From Rhizobiaceae bacterium (lineage in GTDB: Bacteria > Pseudomonadota > Alphaproteobacteria > Rhizobiales > Rhizobiaceae), in the NCBI GenBank assembly GCA_017643495.1, contig JAEPNK010000001.1:1345623-1409622 (forward strand): a stretch of 64,000 nucleotides of DNA, read 5' to 3'. A program made the position numbers and the translations under genes. The notes beneath the pieces were generated by a model. It was not told the origin of the DNA. It did no database searches and worked only from the letters and a program-made list of their open reading frames with translations. Shown here piece after piece: positions 7,013 to 16,737 of the stretch (positions within the stretch are counted from its first letter, which is position 1; the number at the start of each line of letters is the position of its first letter).

Positions 7013-7033
7013 AAGACAGTCACTTTGAGCACT
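7013..7033 (+). repeat. 21-base direct repeat, copy 2
   Basis: Identical to 6927-6947 over 21 bases, in a gene-free region. Confidence 0.75.
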
Positions 7034-7041
7034 ATTACAAT

Positions 7042-7069
7042 ATCATAAAGAGAGTCCCTTCAGTATCAA
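7042..7069 (-). promoter_or_regulatory. Host-type sigma-70 promoter candidate for early genes
   Basis: Minus strand TTGATA (7069-7064), 16-base spacer, TATGAT (7047-7042): a good sigma-70 match reading toward the early region from just beyond the last late gene. Confidence 0.5.
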
Positions 7070-7178
7070 TGATGATGAAGGAACTGTGTCTCCTGATCCA
7101 TAGGGATACCTAGGGATATATACTTAGTGACGGACCTAATGCTTATGGGAGGGAATTGATTTTATGAACACAATCCCG

Positions 7179-7427
7179 TCACATTCTCCTAGGACCGGCC
7201 TTCACGTTACTGACAGGCTCACAGTACTCCTGGGAGGGTCCTTTAGTCCCGCAAGCCTTGAGGTCCCCCGTCCACCTGTCATACGTCAGGAAGCCGCCAC
7301 GGCCCCCTGAGGGGACCATGACTTCATAACGGGGAACACAGCTCACGAGGAGGGCCGCAACGATTATAGAGGCCGCAATAAGCCCTCTCTCGATAGAAGA
7401 TTCCATGGGTACGCCTTTTCGATACAT
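7179..7427 (-). CDS. Small lipoprotein, possible outer spanin
   Basis: 82 residues with a hydrophobic stretch GLIAASIIVAALLVSCVPR ending in a lipobox (LVSC), so a signal-peptidase II lipoprotein is likely. The start at 7427 overlaps the TAA of the upstream gene (TAATG); the ATG at 7406 after AAAGGCG is an alternative. Small lipoproteins at the end of late operons often act as outer-membrane spanins in lysis, but T7 places its spanins elsewhere and no partner is certain here. Confidence 0.6.
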   Translation of the reverse strand: MYRKGVPMESSIERGLIAASIIVAALLVSCVPRYEVMVPSGGRGGFLTYDRWTGDLKACGTKGPSQEYCEPVSNVKAGPRRM

Positions 7428-7807
7428 TACTGGTCGTAGCTATCCTCGGTTGACTTGAAGGCGCTATGAGGAATGCTCTCTATTCCGTGACACCTATATA
7501 GGCGAATGACTTTCCCGCAGTTTGAGCACTTGGTTTGTAGCTCACCTGGTTTGTAATAATCACCACCCGTACATCCGTGGGGACTGACATAATAATAGGT
7601 TCGTATCAAAATGGAATCCTTGACAAGATTATAATGACCACAACCGTCCCCTGTTGCCCACTGGTCTATGCAAGGTATTAGCGTATTCTCATCAATGAAC
7701 TTGTGCCGGTCTCCGTCTGCCTGGTTGGCCTCCTTTAGTGTCTCATAATCTTTGAGTGAGATTTCAGGTATAACTGGCTTGTAGAGGACTACATCCTTTT
7801 CATTCAT
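7427..7807 (-). CDS. Hypothetical late protein with zinc-finger-like cysteines
   Basis: 126 residues. The C-terminal part has CSNCGKVIRLYRCHG, with further Cys and His before it (IPCIDQW, DGCGHYN, SPHGCTGG), pointing to bound metal. The ATG overlaps the large terminase stop (4 bases). T7 has small genes of unknown role at this place (19.2, 19.3, 19.5); no homology is claimed. Confidence 0.6.
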   Translation of the reverse strand: MNEKDVVLYKPVIPEISLKDYETLKEANQADGDRHKFIDENTLIPCIDQWATGDGCGHYNLVKDSILIRTYYYVSPHGCTGGDYYKPGELQTKCSNCGKVIRLYRCHGIESIPHSAFKSTEDSYDQ

Positions 7808-9660
7808 CGTAAGGACCTCCTTCTTTGTGACCCAGACCTCAGGTTCCCCCTAAGCCTGGCTCCAGATTCCCGGTCGTGTTTTCCGAGCCGGTCTGCCTCA
7901 TCGAAGAACTTCTTTTCCAGTTCCTCCATGCGCCTTTCTTCAGCCTCCTTGGCTTGATCCTCTGGTGACAGTCCCAGCATGTCCGTGAAGGTGGCCATAA
8001 GCCCGGCAACACCTTCTACCCGGTCATCATGTGTCAGGCAGTCTTTCTCTCGGCTAATCCTGGTGATCTGGTACATCAAACTGTACCTGTCCTTCATCTC
8101 GGTACCATCCCGGCCCATCGTCTGATGATAGTCCTCAAGGAATACCGAGTGGTCGAACACGATCCTATGAGACTGGAATAGAGGCTCTAGGATATCCAGA
8201 ATGCGGACCTCCTTACGTACCTTCTTGGCACGTTCAGTAATAAGCTCTGTGCCTCTCCTGTCAGACTTGGACTTGGACCATTCCTTCTTGAGGACTGGCC
8301 GAAGGAGCTGTGCGAACATTCCACCACCGAAGTCTTCCTCAATCGTACAACTGGAAACATTGTAGAAGACCAGGAGTTTAGCGATTGCTTCGAGAGTCTC
8401 CGAAGAGTGGCCATCTATCCACCCAGTCTGCTTCAATATGAAAGGGGTACTGTGAAGGACACCTCCGATTGTCAGAGTAGTCTCATCGCTGCCTTCCCCG
8501 GAGATGTCGATAAACCCTCTGATGGACTTGTACTTTGAGACGCTCTCAGAGACACTAGAAGGGCCGTACAGGCGGTCTCCATCCAGGGCGATAGGCTGAA
8601 TGTCCTGGACCTGGAGATGTTCCCCAGAACCCCAGGAAACTACATCAGGCCCCACCCGGTGATCCAGATGCATTACAGTGACATCCATAAGCTTCAGGGG
8701 AAACTTGCTGACATCTGCCAGAGACGTATCAAGCATATACTGGAGGGCGAAGCCCGTCTTTCCCCAGGACAACTCACGTGCTGCTAGGTCTTCATCAGAG
8801 AACCGCCCAGGCTCCGTGGACTTCCCAACTAGGTCAGGATTGTTGTCCAGCTTCCAACAGATGTAAGTGGCTAGTTTATCCCCGTATCTCCGACGAAGCT
8901 TGCCGTTGGGATACCTTGCTGGCCATATCCTGATGACATAGCCACGAGAGGGCAGGAGGTTGTATATTGAGGAGTCCGTCTGAGGTGTCCCCAAGAAGAT
9001 GATCTGACCATTCGGTTTGATGATCGCGTCAAACTCCTTGATTGCATCCGCTATTTTCTCTCTCATGGTAGATGTCAGAGAGTTGGTATTGGTCTCTACA
9101 TCATCGCCTACAATAAGGTCTGCCCGGAAGCCAACGATCTGTGAGGTGATACCGGCAGCGAATAGGCTAGGTGTTTGGTCAGGCTTTGCTGGCCCTACGT
9201 CAAATGCAGAAGAGGACTGTCTCTGGGTCGGTTTCGGCCTAAGGAAACGTAGCTCAGGGACCTCGTTAATCAGACTGATACAGAAGTTCACGAAGGCAAC
9301 TGAGCGTTTACCTGAGCCAGAGAAGACACCGACCTTCATCTGGGGGTCTCTATACAGCTTCCACAGAGCGAAGGCGGCAGTGATGAATGACTTGGCCATG
9401 CCACGAAAGGCCATGACTACAAGACGGTCCACCAAGTCACTACGCTTGTGGTGCTGCATGAACCATGCAACATCGAGTTGTAATTCTGTAGGATCAGGCA
9501 GGCCCAGGAACCGCCAGATGAGCGTCAGGAATACCCTGAAGTCATCCGCCAGTGGGTCACCTGTGGTAGGTTGTGGAGGCTCTGCTATACAGGTACTGCT
9601 TTTGAGAACCTCCCTCTTCGCTTTTAGGGGATCGAAGATGCCTACATCATTATTCGTCAT
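7804..9660 (-). CDS. terL: Terminase large subunit (T7 gp19-like)
   Basis: Motor ATPase and nuclease that packages concatemeric DNA into proheads. 618 aa against 586 in T7. N-terminal ATPase: a Walker A variant AFRGMAKS at residues 84-91 and Walker B LIVGDDVE, followed by FLGTPQT. The nuclease half begins at FIDISGEGSDET with acidic metal ligands. It follows the membrane genes and the small terminase, the T7 order 18, 18.5, 19. It overlaps 9650-10150 by 11 bases. Confidence 0.93.
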   Translation of the reverse strand: MTNNDVGIFDPLKAKREVLKSSTCIAEPPQPTTGDPLADDFRVFLTLIWRFLGLPDPTELQLDVAWFMQHHKRSDLVDRLVVMAFRGMAKSFITAAFALWKLYRDPQMKVGVFSGSGKRSVAFVNFCISLINEVPELRFLRPKPTQRQSSSAFDVGPAKPDQTPSLFAAGITSQIVGFRADLIVGDDVETNTNSLTSTMREKIADAIKEFDAIIKPNGQIIFLGTPQTDSSIYNLLPSRGYVIRIWPARYPNGKLRRRYGDKLATYICWKLDNNPDLVGKSTEPGRFSDEDLAARELSWGKTGFALQYMLDTSLADVSKFPLKLMDVTVMHLDHRVGPDVVSWGSGEHLQVQDIQPIALDGDRLYGPSSVSESVSKYKSIRGFIDISGEGSDETTLTIGGVLHSTPFILKQTGWIDGHSSETLEAIAKLLVFYNVSSCTIEEDFGGGMFAQLLRPVLKKEWSKSKSDRRGTELITERAKKVRKEVRILDILEPLFQSHRIVFDHSVFLEDYHQTMGRDGTEMKDRYSLMYQITRISREKDCLTHDDRVEGVAGLMATFTDMLGLSPEDQAKEAEERRMEELEKKFFDEADRLGKHDRESGARLRGNLRSGSQRRRSLR

Positions 9661-10150
9661 CCCTGGACATTATGCGGAAAATGTTGGAGTCCTTCTCGAC
9701 AACTTCGAGAACCTCCCTACCTTCCTCATCCAAGACCTGCCAGATGGTGTGGGCGTAGTATAGTCCAGGATCAAGGTCACAAATTTCCCGCTCCATCCAC
9801 CACGAGAACAACTCAACAGGCTGGCTCAACTTCTTCTTGGGTCGATACTCTGCTGACCCATATCCGAAACAGTCTTCAACAGTCTCACCTGCTGCTGTGT
9901 GAATTGTCACGTACCAGGTACCTTCAAACTCAGTGTTGGCTGTACGACTGAACCACACCATTGGTTCTTCGCCCTGTAGAGCATCCTCAATGAACACGTG
10001 GCGAACGGTGAGACTGGATGACCCCGACTCCAAGACTACTTGTTGACGCTTTCCATAAGTGAAGCCAACGGTAGATGCCACCATGCCGAGCACGGTGATC
10101 GCGAAAATACCAATGAAGACTCCTACGGCAATTACCATAGCCTTACTCAT
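9650..10150 (-). CDS. Membrane-anchored late protein (166 aa)
   Basis: ATG at 10150 (a TTG just before it is less likely). One N-terminal membrane segment, MVIAVGVFIGIFAITVLGMV, then a probable periplasmic beta-rich domain (ESGSSSLTVRHVF, FEGTWYVTIHTAAGE). Lies between the coiled-coil membrane gene and the large terminase, where T7 has lysis genes. Function unknown. Confidence 0.65.
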   Translation of the reverse strand: MSKAMVIAVGVFIGIFAITVLGMVASTVGFTYGKRQQVVLESGSSSLTVRHVFIEDALQGEEPMVWFSRTANTEFEGTWYVTIHTAAGETVEDCFGYGSAEYRPKKKLSQPVELFSWWMEREICDLDPGLYYAHTIWQVLDEEGREVLEVVEKDSNIFRIMSRDDE

Positions 10151-10589
10151 CAATTTTCCTCTCCAGTCGCTCCAGAATCCTCATCATGCCTTCCATCTTT
10201 ACTTCGATCTTATCGACCTTCTGAACGGCTTTAGAGTTGATCTGCTGTGATACTTCAATCTGGTCCAATCGCTGAGATTGTCCGCCCACCCAGTAGGCAA
10301 CCAGAGCTAGTTGGGCCACGAACCCGAGGATTGTGACTACAGGTATGGTCTTGTCGAAATGCCACCCTGATCCCGCTTCTCTCAGGTTACTCATGACCTT
10401 CCCCCATATCCCAGGGGCAGGCTTGTCTTGACCATAATCATCTAGGTCTTCCTCAAATTCTTTTATCTGTTTGTGAATCTCGCCGAACTCTTGCCGGATA
10501 TCCTCCAAGCTGTCCCTTATGTCCTCATTAGTAGGTTGGGGCTGGGTACGTTGGGAGGTCCGGCTTCTTTTCCTGATTTGCTTTGCCAC
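10143..10589 (-). CDS. Coiled-coil membrane protein, T7 gene 18.5 position
   Basis: GTG start at 10589 with GAGG about 8 bases before it; it overlaps the small terminase by 62 bases. A cytoplasmic coiled coil (about residues 22-52) is followed by one membrane segment (IPVVTILGFVAQLALVAYWV) and a second coiled coil rich in Lys and Glu. T7 encodes its inner spanin (18.5) at this place. This protein has its membrane segment in the middle, so inner spanin is only a possibility. Confidence 0.6.
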   Translation of the reverse strand: MAKQIRKRSRTSQRTQPQPTNEDIRDSLEDIRQEFGEIHKQIKEFEEDLDDYGQDKPAPGIWGKVMSNLREAGSGWHFDKTIPVVTILGFVAQLALVAYWVGGQSQRLDQIEVSQQINSKAVQKVDKIEVKMEGMMRILERLERKIDE

Positions 10590-10854
10590 CTACATCATCC
10601 TCGTCTAGGTTTCCGAATACGAGGCCATTAGTTTTGAGGAGGTCGGCCAGGATTTTCTTCTCTTGAGGCGATGCCCATCCCCCCTTAACGGCCTCTACCA
10701 AGTCTCTGTATAGCTCTCTACGTCCCTCCTTCAGGAGGTCCATCTCGTCCAGGCCATCCAGCTCTTCGGTTCGGTTTGGTTTCTGGGGCATTTCAGGTTG
10801 ATCGCCTACATTGCCAGAGCTGTAGAAATCATCTTCTTCATCAATATCGCTCAT
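10528..10854 (-). CDS. terS: Terminase small subunit (T7 gp18-like)
   Basis: 108 aa (T7 gp18, 89 aa). Core helices KEGRRELYRDLVEAVKGG and SPQEKKILADLLKTNGLV resemble the family pattern of DNA-recognition subunits. Acidic N terminus. Placed two genes before the large subunit. ATG overlaps the upstream stop (ATGA). Confidence 0.78.
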   Translation of the reverse strand: MSDIDEEDDFYSSGNVGDQPEMPQKPNRTEELDGLDEMDLLKEGRRELYRDLVEAVKGGWASPQEKKILADLLKTNGLVFGNLDEDDVGGKANQEKKPDLPTYPAPTY

Positions 10855-11381
10855 ATGACTGCTGCTCCTATTGTCGGCCAGTATGCGTCATTTGTGAAAT
10901 CCTCTGGGGGAGGACTCATTGACTTGAGGGCATTTGCTGCGAAGATATGGCGACTCTCATGGTCCGCAGCGGCCTTACCAAACGCAAAGCAAGTCTGTGC
11001 ATCCATGGATATCAGGGAGTTGTCTGCCGAAATCCACTCGAAGTCATTGTTAGGGTTGGCCCACCTTAGGTCTCCAGATATTGACCCAGCCGCAGCGGCG
11101 AATCCTGCGAGTGTTGCAGCTCCGGTTACTCGCTGTTTTGAGTGCGGATCGAAGTCGAAGAGGACCCCATTAAAGACGAACCCTGTAGCAATTCTCCGGT
11201 CACGCTCTGCGTTGATCTGGACGCTTAGGGAACTGTACTCTGGGTCGTACACCCAGCCCCCCTCACTGTTTAGACGATGGTCGTGGGTAATGTGATCTGG
11301 AACTTCTGTGAGTTCCACATGAGAAAGGTTCTGGTCGTAGATTGCAACAGGGCGTCCATTTTCAATTACTGCATATTTCAT
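10851..11381 (-). CDS. Tail-fibre-associated protein (DUF4376)
   Basis: 176 aa. The C-terminal half, starting [20 protein letters not shown], fits DUF4376, a domain found in or next to phage tail fibres. The N-terminal part ([18 protein letters not shown]) resembles fibre-assembly proteins. The ATG overlaps the fibre stop by 4 bases, so it is translated with the fibre. It is probably a fibre chaperone or tip subunit. Confidence 0.72.
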   Translation of the reverse strand: MKYAVIENGRPVAIYDQNLSHVELTEVPDHITHDHRLNSEGGWVYDPEYSSLSVQINAERDRRIATGFVFNGVLFDFDPHSKQRVTGAATLAGFAAAAGSISGDLRWANPNNDFEWISADNSLISMDAQTCFAFGKAAADHESRHIFAANALKSMSPPPEDFTNDAYWPTIGAAVI

Positions 11382-13294
11382 GATGCTGGCAGCTCCTCCA
11401 GTATAACGGTCGAGAGACCTTTGTTAGAACTATTAAGTCCAAAGGCAGCGGTTGCTTGCGAACGGGAGTGAAAACTGTAGGTACGAGTACCGGCTGTCGC
11501 TAGGTAGTCAACGAAGCTATAAACCGCAGGTCGCTGGGATGCGGCGTCTACGCCAAACAAACCTTTTGTAGGCCCAGTGCGGGCACTAGATTTAATCTCG
11601 GTACCGTTACGTTTCACGTAGACGTTTCTGTTATGCATCCCGGTGTAAAGAGAAATGGTTACCTTGACAGTAGAACCGGCAGAAACGGTGATTGAGCAAT
11701 CTAGATTCGCCATATGAACATCAGCTCCAGAGTAACTAGAGGCTACATCATCACGGTGTTCCACGATGTTCCGAACACCATCGGCCCCATCTGCTCCGTC
11801 AGCACCAGCAGGGCCTGTCGGACCTTGAGGACCTGTTGCCCCCGTAGGACCTGTATCCCCAGTATCACCCTTCGGACCTTGAGGACCTGTTGCCCCCGTA
11901 GGACCTGTATCCCCAGTATCACCCTTCGGACCTTGAGGACCTACCGGACCCTGAACACCTTGAGGACCCTCTGGACCTTGGATACCCTGTGGTCCTTCAG
12001 GTCCCGTGGCCCCATCGGCTCCGTCATTACCGTTGAGACCATCCACACCGTCTTCACCAGCCGGTCCCTGAGGACCAATAGGACCTTGAGGACCCTCTGG
12101 ACCCTGGGCACCTTCTGGACCTATTGGCCCGGTAGCTCCGTCAACTCCATCAGAACCATCTGCTCCTGCCGGACCCTGGATACCTTGTGGACCCTCTGGA
12201 CCTTGAATACCTTGTGGACCTTGAGGACCCTGCTCACCTGTAGGGCCTTGCCCGAAAGATACAGGATCAGACCAATCCCCAGATGTGGCCGACAGCTTGA
12301 AGTACAGGTTACCTGCCTCGGTATCCAGATAGACGAAATCCTTGGCCTCGTTGTCATATGTAGACCTGTCAGCCGTATTCCCTAGGACATCTGGAGTAGC
12401 ACTAGCCCCTGTGTCGCCTTTAGGTCCGGTCGGGCCGGTAGGACCTTGAGGCCCCTGAGGACCTACCTCTCCTTGGATACCCTGAGGACCTTGAGGACCA
12501 GTAGCACCCGTAGCGCCGTTCTCCCCGTCTATCCCATCACGACCATCTTCACCGGCAGCACCATTTGCACCGGCAGGACCAATAGGACCTTGGGGACCTG
12601 TCTGGCCTCGAATACCCTGGGGACCCTGAGGACCTCTTTCGCCCTGAGTCCCTTTGACACCTTGAGGACCGGCAGGGCCACTTGGACCACGCTCCCCCTG
12701 TGGACCCTGGGGACCCACCGGACCAACGACACCCGCAGCAATAGCATCGTCTCTAGCCTGCTCGGCTGCGTCTTTAGCCTCTACCGCTTCGTCCCTAGCA
12801 TCCTCCGCTCCAATACGCGCAACACCCGCAGCGTCTACAAATGCCTGTAAGACTGGGCCATATGAGTTGTCGAGGTATCCTTTTGTAACAACATCCCCAT
12901 CATCCACTGCGTCTGCGATGTTCTTGATGCGGACATTTCGACCTTCCCAGTCCCCCTCATCGTTCTGGCCAAGACTCAGGTCTTCAGCTTCTTGAGACAA
13001 CCTCAGGAGTTGTTCCAGCACAGAGTTTACACCCTTATAGTCGAACACAGCGTTGCCACTAAGCTCGGTTATAAGGTTCTCCCTGTCCGTGGTCCTTTTG
13101 ACACGTGTCTTGTTGCCAGCCGGAAAGCCCGGTAGCGCCAATACCTCACTGTCTGTTTGCAGTTCCCAAAGGCTTCTGTCTACCAATACCCCATCCACTC
13201 TAATACTGAGTTCTGAGATATCATCGTATTCAAAGCCAATAGGTATCGTATCGCCGGGAAGAACCGTCCCGACTTCATTATAGCTTAGAGCCAT
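11378..13294 (-). CDS. Tail fibre with collagen-like repeats
   Basis: 638 aa. Residues 1-150 match the T7 gp17 N-terminal attachment domain ([15 protein letters not shown] onward). Then a short Ala/Glu coiled coil (160-187), collagen-like Gly-X-Y blocks at 191-297 and 350-507, split by a folded island (298-349, [15 protein letters not shown]), and a C-terminal receptor or trimerisation domain (508-638). Gly-X-Y blocks form trimeric rods. Two perfect 54-base tandem copies within the second block (11820-11927) show recent repeat growth. Confidence 0.9.
   Translation of the reverse strand: MALSYNEVGTVLPGDTIPIGFEYDDISELSIRVDGVLVDRSLWELQTDSEVLALPGFPAGNKTRVKRTTDRENLITELSGNAVFDYKGVNSVLEQLLRLSQEAEDLSLGQNDEGDWEGRNVRIKNIADAVDDGDVVTKGYLDNSYGPVLQAFVDAAGVARIGAEDARDEAVEAKDAAEQARDDAIAAGVVGPVGPQGPQGERGPSGPAGPQGVKGTQGERGPQGPQGIRGQTGPQGPIGPAGANGAAGEDGRDGIDGENGATGATGPQGPQGIQGEVGPQGPQGPTGPTGPKGDTGASATPDVLGNTADRSTYDNEAKDFVYLDTEAGNLYFKLSATSGDWSDPVSFGQGPTGEQGPQGPQGIQGPEGPQGIQGPAGADGSDGVDGATGPIGPEGAQGPEGPQGPIGPQGPAGEDGVDGLNGNDGADGATGPEGPQGIQGPEGPQGVQGPVGPQGPKGDTGDTGPTGATGPQGPKGDTGDTGPTGATGPQGPTGPAGADGADGADGVRNIVEHRDDVASSYSGADVHMANLDCSITVSAGSTVKVTISLYTGMHNRNVYVKRNGTEIKSSARTGPTKGLFGVDAASQRPAVYSFVDYLATAGTRTYSFHSRSQATAAFGLNSSNKGLSTVILEELPAS
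11820..11927 (-). repeat. 54-base tandem repeat in tail-fibre gene
   Basis: Two perfect 54-base units (11820-11873, 11874-11927) plus the first 15 bases of a third. Each encodes 18 residues, [18 protein letters not shown]. Confidence 0.9.
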
Positions 13295-13314
13295 AAGGAT
13301 GAACTCCTATTTGA

Positions 13315-16300
13315 TTATTGTATTCCCAGTGCGTCGAACAGTTCTCTTGCCGCGTCTTCCTGGGATGTCTTGCGGGTTTGTAGGGCGGTCCTCACGTCAA
13401 GCTTCCTCTGGGTCACTTGTTTACGGACCTCAGGGTAGTCTTTCAGTAGTCTTTGATATGCCGCCCTTCGATACTTTGAGACAACTGAGCTGAATGCATT
13501 TAACCGGGTACCCCTGGTACCGGAGTCACCATCCACTAGTGTGGCGTAGCCTTTTGAGCGTATCAGTTTCTCCAGGGATCGCTTCAGAGTGGGAGAACCT
13601 TTGGTCGGCTTGATGACCAACTCTTGAAGCTTGTCATAGGCACTACGGCCTCCCTCCAGTTTGATATCACGGAGGTCTACACCATCCCTTGTGGCGGACA
13701 TCTTTCCGATGCCTTGCCCAGTCTCCATGATGATGCGGTTATGCTCCGCCTGAACGATGTCTGTGTCCTGCGTTGAGGTCAGACCCACCCTTCTCCATAG
13801 AGGTTCGCCGAATACGTCCCTTTGAGGATCAAGGGTCTCGGAGTAACCCGGCATGTTCTTCATCGCGTTGTCCACAATCCCTCGTGCATCCCTCAGATAC
13901 GGGTCAGGGTTTCCTCCTCTAAGTAGGGAGGAGAGGGGGATCGTATTACCGAGTGTATTCCCAATGAACTTTTCACCGGATTTACCTGGCTCTGACATGG
14001 CTCGGATAACTTGGTTCAGGTTCAACAGGAACGTCTTCTCAGAGAAGTTCTGGGCTAGTGCGATTGCTACAGCCGCCATCCCTCCTTCAGCCTGCTTGGT
14101 GTTAGGATGGGTGATCTGCATCTCTACCAAATCGGCAATCATACCGAATGGCATACCTACTGGATCGAACCTTCCGATTGGAACGTAGGTTTTGGTACCA
14201 TCCTCATTATCCAGAACGAAACTGTAGGGCTTCCATCCCGTATTCATCATCTCCTTCTTCAAGTGGAAGTCTGTAGGACCGGCACCAGTGATACGGCCTT
14301 CAAGAGCTAGGCTGGCAGCAATCCCCATGAATAGTGACCCCATTGACATCTGGCCTACTGCTTGGGCCTGAGCCTCTTTCCCCAAGGCACCAGATATCAT
14401 TTGCCGGTACTCTTGTTGGGCCAGGTTCAGACCAGGAGTCATCTTGGTTGCGTATCGCAGCACGTTGATAGGGGTCTTCACGAAAGGCAGTATGAAGGTA
14501 ACCTCGGGATTAGTTGCCCTGAAGTTCCTAACACCTGCCCCTATCGTCCCTGGTATCAGTTCTTGGGTAAAGGTGGATGTTTGAGCCTCCTTCAGTGCGG
14601 CAGGATCAATTCCCCTACCTGCCTCATCGAATGACCCAGACATGTACTTCTCGACATGATCCTTCAAATCCTGCCCTGAGAGTCCCTTGGTCTCCGCCTC
14701 CACTGCCGCCCTAGCCTGGACTACCGCCCTGTAGCGCATCGTCTTGACTAGTTCGTCCATGGCCCCCAAGGTCCTAGTAGGAAGGCCCACCACATTCCGG
14801 TAGTTGAATGACGCATAGGCGTTAGCCGCAATGTCCGAGATACTTTCCACTTTTCTCCAAGGAAGCACCTGTTGGTCAATACCACCCGGATTCTCGAAGA
14901 ACTCAGAGCTGTGAGGGTTAATCACACTATCGCCACGCTTGAAGGCTTCCACTGCGTTGGTCCATCCTTCGGATAGAGCCGTTACTGTGTATCGGTACTC
15001 TTTCAGTGCCTGCTTGCGGATCGGTGATCCCGCTGAGCCAAGTATCAGTGACCCCAGTATTTTCTCTGAAGGACGTGCACCGAGCATGTATAGGTTTGAT
15101 GCCATGTTCACTACGTGAGTAGGGTACATCCAGAGTAGCGAGTTGGTCAGGCTGAAGTTAGCCTCATCTAGTGCTCTCCGTAGGAAGCTTGGGGACATTG
15201 CCTCGGCTACCTTCTTTGGGTCGCCCTTGGTTGAGTACAAGATGTCTGCCAGCTTATCTCCATCAAGTGAGGAAATCTTCTCGATGTCTTCAGGCTTGAT
15301 CCTAAACTCGCCTCGCATCCTCCGCAGTGCTCTACCGCTGGCTGATGAGATACTACGAGCGTTACCATACATCTCGGCTGATGCCTGAATCCTAGCCCTA
15401 AGTTCGTTGGTAGCAACCTCCAAGTCTCCACCCCACTCATCAAGTAGGCCATGACGGATTTTAGTGGCAGTATCATAGGTGTCTTGGAACATCTTGGAGG
15501 AGATGAGATAAGCTGCCTCCATGTCGGCTACAGCTCTCTTCGCGCCTTCCCCAGATTCAACAATCTTACCAATCAGCAGGTCTGGGTCTTCGTTGAACAG
15601 GGCCGCTCTCTGTCCCACCATTTGGCGAACACGAACATCCGTCAGGACATCGCCGCCTTTAATCTTGTCCAAGTCACCCTTCAACCGGGCGGCAGTATTG
15701 GAGACGAGTGAGTTTACTCCGTCTGAGTCCCTGAGTTTTTGCCAAGGGAGTTTCGATGATCCCGAGAACTTGTAGCCATCTGTGAGTGCTGCTTCCCGGC
15801 TTCCATACCTTTCGAGGGCTTTGAGATCATCTCTTGCACCCTGGATAATGTCCCCAATGTCCGACTCCGAAGCATTGACCTTAGGCTTCTTCTTTTTGGG
15901 TTTTGGTCCATCTGACCCCACTGGTGGAACTTGTTCAATTTTCTCGTCAGGCTTTTGACCTGGCTCCTTCTGTAGGGACTCAATCTCCTGCTTCGCCTTC
16001 TTGGTGGATGAGGGGGTCGAGTCAGGACTGTTGATTACCCTTAGAGAGCGAAGCCCCTTAGCCGCCATCGTGAACGTGCCCACAATCGCCAAATCCATAC
16101 CAATGCCTTCCAGGGCATTCTTGAAGCGGCCCTCGGCGGCACTGTCACTTGGATCAGCCGCCAAGAAGCTGGTCACAGGGTTTGACAACTCTGGATACTG
16201 TTCAATGAGATTAGAGAGCCGATCTTCATGTGGGTCTATGACTACGGCCCCAGCCGCAGCTCCTTTTACAACCTCACCAGCGATACGTGCCTTCTTACCC

Positions 16301-16737
16301 CTCTGAGCTATTTTCAAAGGTGCCATCAGTTTACCGGCACCGAGGATACCAGTCGCAAACTGGGAGATACCAGAGGAAAGCGCATTGACTGTGCTGTCTT
16401 GATCCAGCCTGTCACGCTCTGACTCAATACCTTTTCTGAAAGCCGACTTTTGGTCTTCTTCAGGTTCCCCTACTAGGAAGTCCTTGGTCTCGAACATGGC
16501 CTCAGCCACCCCGTAACCGGCAGAGTCTGCTGCATCCTGAAATGCCTTAAATGGGGCAGCAACAGTTTCACCTGCAACATCCTCAATGGCGTCTACCACT
16601 CGGTATGGGTGGAATGGCTCTTTCTGCTGGCCATCCTCCACGGAAGGCTCAACTGCCTCATTGCTGTCTACTGGCTTACCGCTGCTAACCTCGTTTGACA
16701 CCTCCTGCATCACTTGGAGAAAGGTATTGTCAGTCAT
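13315..16737 (-). CDS. Internal virion protein (T7 gp16-like)
   Basis: 1140 aa, the large ejection protein expected here (T7 gp16, 1318 aa). It carries long amphipathic and weakly hydrophobic segments (SLFMGIAASLALEG, AAGAVVIDPHED) and coiled regions. I see no clear transglycosylase motif; that activity has moved to the neighbouring protein. The ATG lies inside the phage promoter (MTDNTFLQ), with AAGGAT 8 bases before it, so transcripts starting at that promoter would lack this codon. Confidence 0.82.
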   Translation of the reverse strand: MTDNTFLQVMQEVSNEVSSGKPVDSNEAVEPSVEDGQQKEPFHPYRVVDAIEDVAGETVAAPFKAFQDAADSAGYGVAEAMFETKDFLVGEPEEDQKSAFRKGIESERDRLDQDSTVNALSSGISQFATGILGAGKLMAPLKIAQRGKKARIAGEVVKGAAAGAVVIDPHEDRLSNLIEQYPELSNPVTSFLAADPSDSAAEGRFKNALEGIGMDLAIVGTFTMAAKGLRSLRVINSPDSTPSSTKKAKQEIESLQKEPGQKPDEKIEQVPPVGSDGPKPKKKKPKVNASESDIGDIIQGARDDLKALERYGSREAALTDGYKFSGSSKLPWQKLRDSDGVNSLVSNTAARLKGDLDKIKGGDVLTDVRVRQMVGQRAALFNEDPDLLIGKIVESGEGAKRAVADMEAAYLISSKMFQDTYDTATKIRHGLLDEWGGDLEVATNELRARIQASAEMYGNARSISSASGRALRRMRGEFRIKPEDIEKISSLDGDKLADILYSTKGDPKKVAEAMSPSFLRRALDEANFSLTNSLLWMYPTHVVNMASNLYMLGARPSEKILGSLILGSAGSPIRKQALKEYRYTVTALSEGWTNAVEAFKRGDSVINPHSSEFFENPGGIDQQVLPWRKVESISDIAANAYASFNYRNVVGLPTRTLGAMDELVKTMRYRAVVQARAAVEAETKGLSGQDLKDHVEKYMSGSFDEAGRGIDPAALKEAQTSTFTQELIPGTIGAGVRNFRATNPEVTFILPFVKTPINVLRYATKMTPGLNLAQQEYRQMISGALGKEAQAQAVGQMSMGSLFMGIAASLALEGRITGAGPTDFHLKKEMMNTGWKPYSFVLDNEDGTKTYVPIGRFDPVGMPFGMIADLVEMQITHPNTKQAEGGMAAVAIALAQNFSEKTFLLNLNQVIRAMSEPGKSGEKFIGNTLGNTIPLSSLLRGGNPDPYLRDARGIVDNAMKNMPGYSETLDPQRDVFGEPLWRRVGLTSTQDTDIVQAEHNRIIMETGQGIGKMSATRDGVDLRDIKLEGGRSAYDKLQELVIKPTKGSPTLKRSLEKLIRSKGYATLVDGDSGTRGTRLNAFSSVVSKYRRAAYQRLLKDYPEVRKQVTQRKLDVRTALQTRKTSQEDAARELFDALGIQ

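Larger units (their letters stand above)
5973..7178. other. Gene-free repeat region, probable former genome end
   Basis: About 1.2 kb with no credible gene on either strand, between the last late genes (terminase side) and the first early gene. In T7-like phages this is where the terminal repeats and concatemer junction lie. It contains a 21-base direct repeat with a third inverted partial copy, two clusters of short TTGA repeats, two CATGTGGCAC copies, a phage promoter and two host-type promoters. A weak stem (AGCGAC 6138-6143 / GTCGCT 6155-6160) may end transcripts. Exact ends of any terminal repeat cannot be seen because integration leaves one copy. Confidence 0.6.

Noticed and set aside
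9017-9763. Plus-strand open frame of 248 codons opposite the large terminase gene
   Set aside because: Antisense shadow of a strongly supported gene; composition and repeats follow the minus-strand codons and no ribosome site is present.
11820-12720. Repeated short units that could suggest a CRISPR array
   Set aside because: No constant repeat-spacer alternation; the periodicity is 9 and 54 bases from collagen-like codons.
11714-12850. Plus-strand Arg/Thr/Leu-rich frames opposite the tail fibre
   Set aside because: They are the mirror of the Gly-X-Y coding repeats.
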